This document shows positions 61,640-64,000 of a stretch of DNA of 64,000 bases, piece after piece. Origin of the DNA: Baylisascaris procyonis (lineage: Eukaryota; Nematoda; Chromadorea; Rhabditida; Ascarididae); NCBI GenBank assembly GCA_037389465.1, contig JAZARR010000164.1:687501-751500 (forward strand), written 5' to 3'. The translations under genes and the position numbers were made by a program. The notes under the pieces were generated by a model, which did no database searches, was not told the origin of the DNA, and saw only the letters and a program-made list of their open reading frames with translations. Every line of letters begins with the position of its first letter. Position 1 is the stretch's first letter.

Positions 61640-61744
61640 ATGATGACAGAGGCTTTAAATATTGGTGCCCTTATTGGTTCTATTATTGGAGCATTAAAAT
61701 TTTTAGTGAGCGAGAAGAATAGTGCCAAGGCTTCAAAATCATAA
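61640..61744 (+). CDS. Small ORF with glycine-rich hydrophobic helix
   Basis: ATG-ATG at 61640 opens a 34-codon frame. It holds a hydrophobic glycine-spaced segment (ALNIGALIGSIIGALKFLV) and a polar lysine/serine tail ending KASKS. The layout resembles a single-pass membrane microprotein or a GxxxG helix. The frame is also open for about 20 codons upstream. At this length chance is a real alternative. Confidence 0.2.
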   Translation: MMTEALNIGALIGSIIGALKFLVSEKNSAKASKS

Positions 61745-61864
61745 TACTCTTATATAATTCTACTGCATACACCGCAAATAAATAATTGAATTTATATTTG
61801 GATCCATTGCATGTATTAATTGTATATTTCATATTTATAATGAGAGTTGCAAAGACCAGCCAAA

Positions 61865-61924
61865 TTGCGATGCAAACTGCATGTTACAGGCTTTCTAGCC
61901 TATAATATGCAGTTTGCATCGCAA
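61865..61924. ncRNA. 60-base near-perfect hairpin (miRNA precursor-like or tiny inverted-repeat element)
   Basis: TTGCGATGCAAACTGCAT at 61865-61882 pairs exactly with ATGCAGTTTGCATCGCAA at 61907-61924. The inner part (TTA, AGGCT / AGCCT, TAA) also pairs, giving 28-base arms with two imperfect positions and a TTCT loop. A stem of this length and regularity is compatible with a miRNA hairpin or a palindromic miniature element. No expression evidence is available. Confidence 0.45.
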
Positions 61925-62580
61925 GAAACTGTGTTCTGAAATTAACGATTTTTCTTTTATTGTCAGAGTTTTTAATTTTTGAAAGCGCTGCCATGTCACC
62001 GATTGTTGCGAGTATATTATTACGTCTATTATGGATTACATTCAATTGTAATCTATGGAATGAAATTTTTCATCTCATTTATACTAAGCCATCGTTCGAC
62101 ATACATTTTGCTCAATGGACGGCATAAAGCTTGTCAGGCTGAAGAGGGAAATTTGGAGTGATGTGGTTTTTTTTCAGGCGAGATTTGATTTCTCAGCGTT
62201 ACTCCCTGTTAGCCCATTAAAAAACTAAAAAATTATATGCAAAGCATACGCATAGCTTCATATTGACGCTGCATATGTACCATTATCTGTTTTATACGGT
62301 GCAATATATAAATTTACTTGTATTTGGATTTGGCATGCGCATTTGTGACCCACTGATATTGATGCTGTTTAGGGGCGCAAAGAGCGTGTACGTAGGCCAA
62401 ACCGATCAATGTGGGGTTAAAAATCTCGCACATACTCAAGAACTGTAGGTATATATAGAGTAACATATGAAAAAAATATATTCACTGAAGAACTATGAGC
62501 ATAGTGCGCTTTGGAAAGCATAGAAAGCACGAATGGGTGCCAACCGCTCCAAGCATTTGATGTGCTTTCTGCTTTTCCAG
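61925..62580. other. Intergenic region
   Basis: No supported gene. Short open frames near 61979-62161 and 62263-62448 have no domain or splice context that I can defend. Confidence 0.4.
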
Positions 62581-62602
62581 AGGAAAAGAAAGGTATTTTC
62601 AG

Positions 62603-62688
62603 GTTCAGATGCGTGGCGCTATCAGGCAATTACACGATTATGGGAAGAGAGGCGACGGATGGGTCGGACACCGATGTTTAAACTCATT
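62603..62688 (+). CDS. Possible internal exon of an unidentified gene
   Basis: Flanked by acceptor TATTTTCAG and donor GTAAGA, with one frame reading SDAWRYQAITRLWEERRRM and then GRTPMFKLI. Composition and splice signals look real. A second acceptor (CTTTTCCAG, ending 62580) would add RKRKVFSG in the same frame. I found no partner exon in the window, and the family is unknown. Confidence 0.35.
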
Positions 62689-63229
62689 GTAAGAAATCTT
62701 TTTTTCTTTGAATGAAGTATCAAAGTCGATATGCTAATTCCCGTCATAGTTTGGGTAAACCATTTTTTTCAAGTGATATCACTTCAAGCTTCGTTAAGTA
62801 TCAATTAACTCGCTTCTTATTCCAATTGTACGGTTAACGAGTGTGTATAACATCTTACTTGAGGGTATGATATCAAAGGTGTGTGTTGCGATAAAATGAT
62901 TTATATATGCTTATGCACTGTTGCGGTTACTGCAAAATTCGCAAAACGTACGTGCTGGTGGCAATCGAAGCGTTGGCTTTTAGTGATCGGTTGAGCTTGG
63001 AAGGAATTTCTCTTGGTTGCGTTACGAAATCTATTTTTATGCACCATAATTGAGATAAAATTTGCGCACATACGGCGAACATTTTCGTCCATACTGTGGA
63101 ATGCTGCTATATATATTATTTTTGGGAATTTTTTTACCCGAGAATTCTCCATGTTTTTCATCTTTCGAAATTCGCCAAGGAAAGTAGAGAATTATCCATT
63201 GATTCAGCCAAAAGAACCGTAAACTTTTC
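62689..63229. other. Intergenic or intronic region
   Basis: No supported gene. A 46-codon frame at 62913-63053 (+) begins MHCCGYCKIRKTYVLVAIEA. It is too short to separate from chance. Confidence 0.4.
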
Positions 63230-63400
63230 AAGTTAACGAGCTTTTTCTACCTATGCAAGTTGCTTTTCCATTGTCTACTCAACCTTTTGTCTGCGCTTAA
63301 TGTTTTTCGTTTAGTCTAGTGGAGTCTTTATCTACGCTAGCCGCGTTTTCCTTAGTCCACTCAAGCTTTTATCATCTACAGTTGGAACCCTTTTCTTCTG
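63230..63400. repeat. Degenerate pyrimidine-rich tandem repeat (about 20-24 bp period)
   Basis: Seven or so irregular copies of a TTTTYC...CTAC/CTAG motif follow each other (for example CTTTTTCTACC, CTTTTCCATTGTCTACT, TTTTTCGTTTAGTCTAGT, CTTTATCTACGCTAG, CTTTTATCATCTAC). They are strongly diverged. Confidence 0.4.
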
Positions 63401-63469
63401 TCGATGTCGTCAACGATGTCCTACATTTTAGATCATTGTGTCAAACACACCAATAGTCATAATCTTTCT

Positions 63470-63655
63470 CTACAGTCTCTTCTCATCTCGCCCATCTTTT
63501 ACGTGAGTGTGATAGCGATTTTCAAATCGACCTAACTGCGAAGCTAATCCACGCATCTTTTCGTCAAATATGCAGAAAAATTTAGAAAATTGTGTCAGTG
63601 GTGAGAACAAACTTGGTAGTTTCCTTATGAAGTCGGTTTTGTGTTGTTCCATCAT
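63470..63655 (-). CDS. Possible exon, coiled-coil-like
   Basis: A 61-codon minus-strand frame starting MMEQHKTDFIRKLPSLFSPL and ending in a charged segment (EKMRGLASQLGRFENRY, then GRDEKRL). A donor-like GTAAAA lies near its end. Composition is plausible for a real exon, but no partner or family is identified. Confidence 0.2.
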   Translation of the reverse strand: MMEQHKTDFIRKLPSLFSPLTQFSKFFCIFDEKMRGLASQLGRFENRYHTHVKDGRDEKRL

Positions 63656-63689
63656 TGGATCTGCGTGTGTGGTATTTACACGACTTGTT

Positions 63690-63800
63690 GCCTCTATTAG
63701 TGCATCTAACCGATATCACCATTTCTGAAATTCTTCCGTAATGTATTCGTTATTTCGGCGTTATTCTCACCGATACCATGCATCTCACCGATATCACATC
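63690..63800. repeat. Three copies of ACCGATAYCA
   Basis: The motif recurs near 63709, 63770 and 63788 with ATCTC or ATCTA before it. It is reminiscent of the ACCGATAAG segment of the satellite unit on its minus strand. The copies are short and may be coincidental. Confidence 0.35.
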
Positions 63801-63956
63801 CTTTATTCTACAGCTTGTTTTAAAAAATTTGTCACGGGGATTATTCACTGTATGGATATGGCAAGAAAGTGAGATGTGCAAGCTTTATGATCCTTGCGTT
63901 GACATTGGCGCAGATGATGCTTTTTATCCATTCATTCTATTTTATTTTAGCAGCCG

Positions 63957-63995
63957 AAAGTAGAAAAACATACAGTAAGTATGTTTTTCTGCTTT
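63957..63995. repeat. 17 bp inverted repeat at the window edge
   Basis: AAAGTAGAAAAACATAC and GTATGTTTTTCTGCTTT pair over 17 bases with one T-G wobble, around a 5-base loop. It could be an intergenic hairpin or the end of an element that continues outside the window. Confidence 0.6.
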
Positions 63996-64000
63996 GGTCT

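Noticed and set aside
62913..63053. 46-codon cysteine-containing ORF
   Set aside because: Too short, without context or recognised motif; expected by chance in this much sequence.

Overview
The window is eukaryotic nuclear DNA. It has AT-rich non-coding sequence, GT-AG introns with pyrimidine-rich acceptors (TTTTCAG, TTTGCAG, ATTTTAG types), and no operons or bacterial signals. Splice style and protein divergence fit a nematode, perhaps a parasitic one with long introns such as an ascaridoid. The species is inference, not something I can read directly.

Bases 2005-48037 (+) hold one large gene that I could thread through 24 exons. The predicted protein is about 1,360 aa with TPR repeats, an acidic linker, ankyrin repeats, a basic/serine-rich linker, a ubiquitin-like domain and C-terminal leucine-rich repeats. 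That order and the local sequence match Tonsoku-like (TONSL, the MMS22L partner that binds new histone H4 at replication forks and supports homologous recombination). Reading phase is kept at every junction except exon 6 to exon 7, where a short exon is probably missed. One TPR may also be missing between exons 4 and 5.

The striking object is in the intron between exons 17 and 18 (14419-40729). It is a 25.4 kb satellite (14984-40390) of 206 units of 123 bp with no length change in any unit. The array falls into two blocks (153 + 53 units), each ending in the same 66 bp of unique flank. It also shows nested 9-19-unit duplications, a perfectly homogenised core, two subfamilies with left-right polarity, and more than 1,000 GATAA motifs. 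Because 123 is divisible by 3, the array gives a false ORF of 7,594 codons.

Bases 48038-64000 are mostly non-coding. They hold weaker candidates: a compact four-exon gene (59411-60052, +), a divergently placed minus-strand exon (58636-59049), an orphan exon (62603-62688, +), a small glycine-rich ORF, a long near-perfect hairpin (61865-61924), a (TTTA)n tract and several degenerate short-period repeats. I found no tRNA, rRNA, CRISPR array or recognisable transposon.
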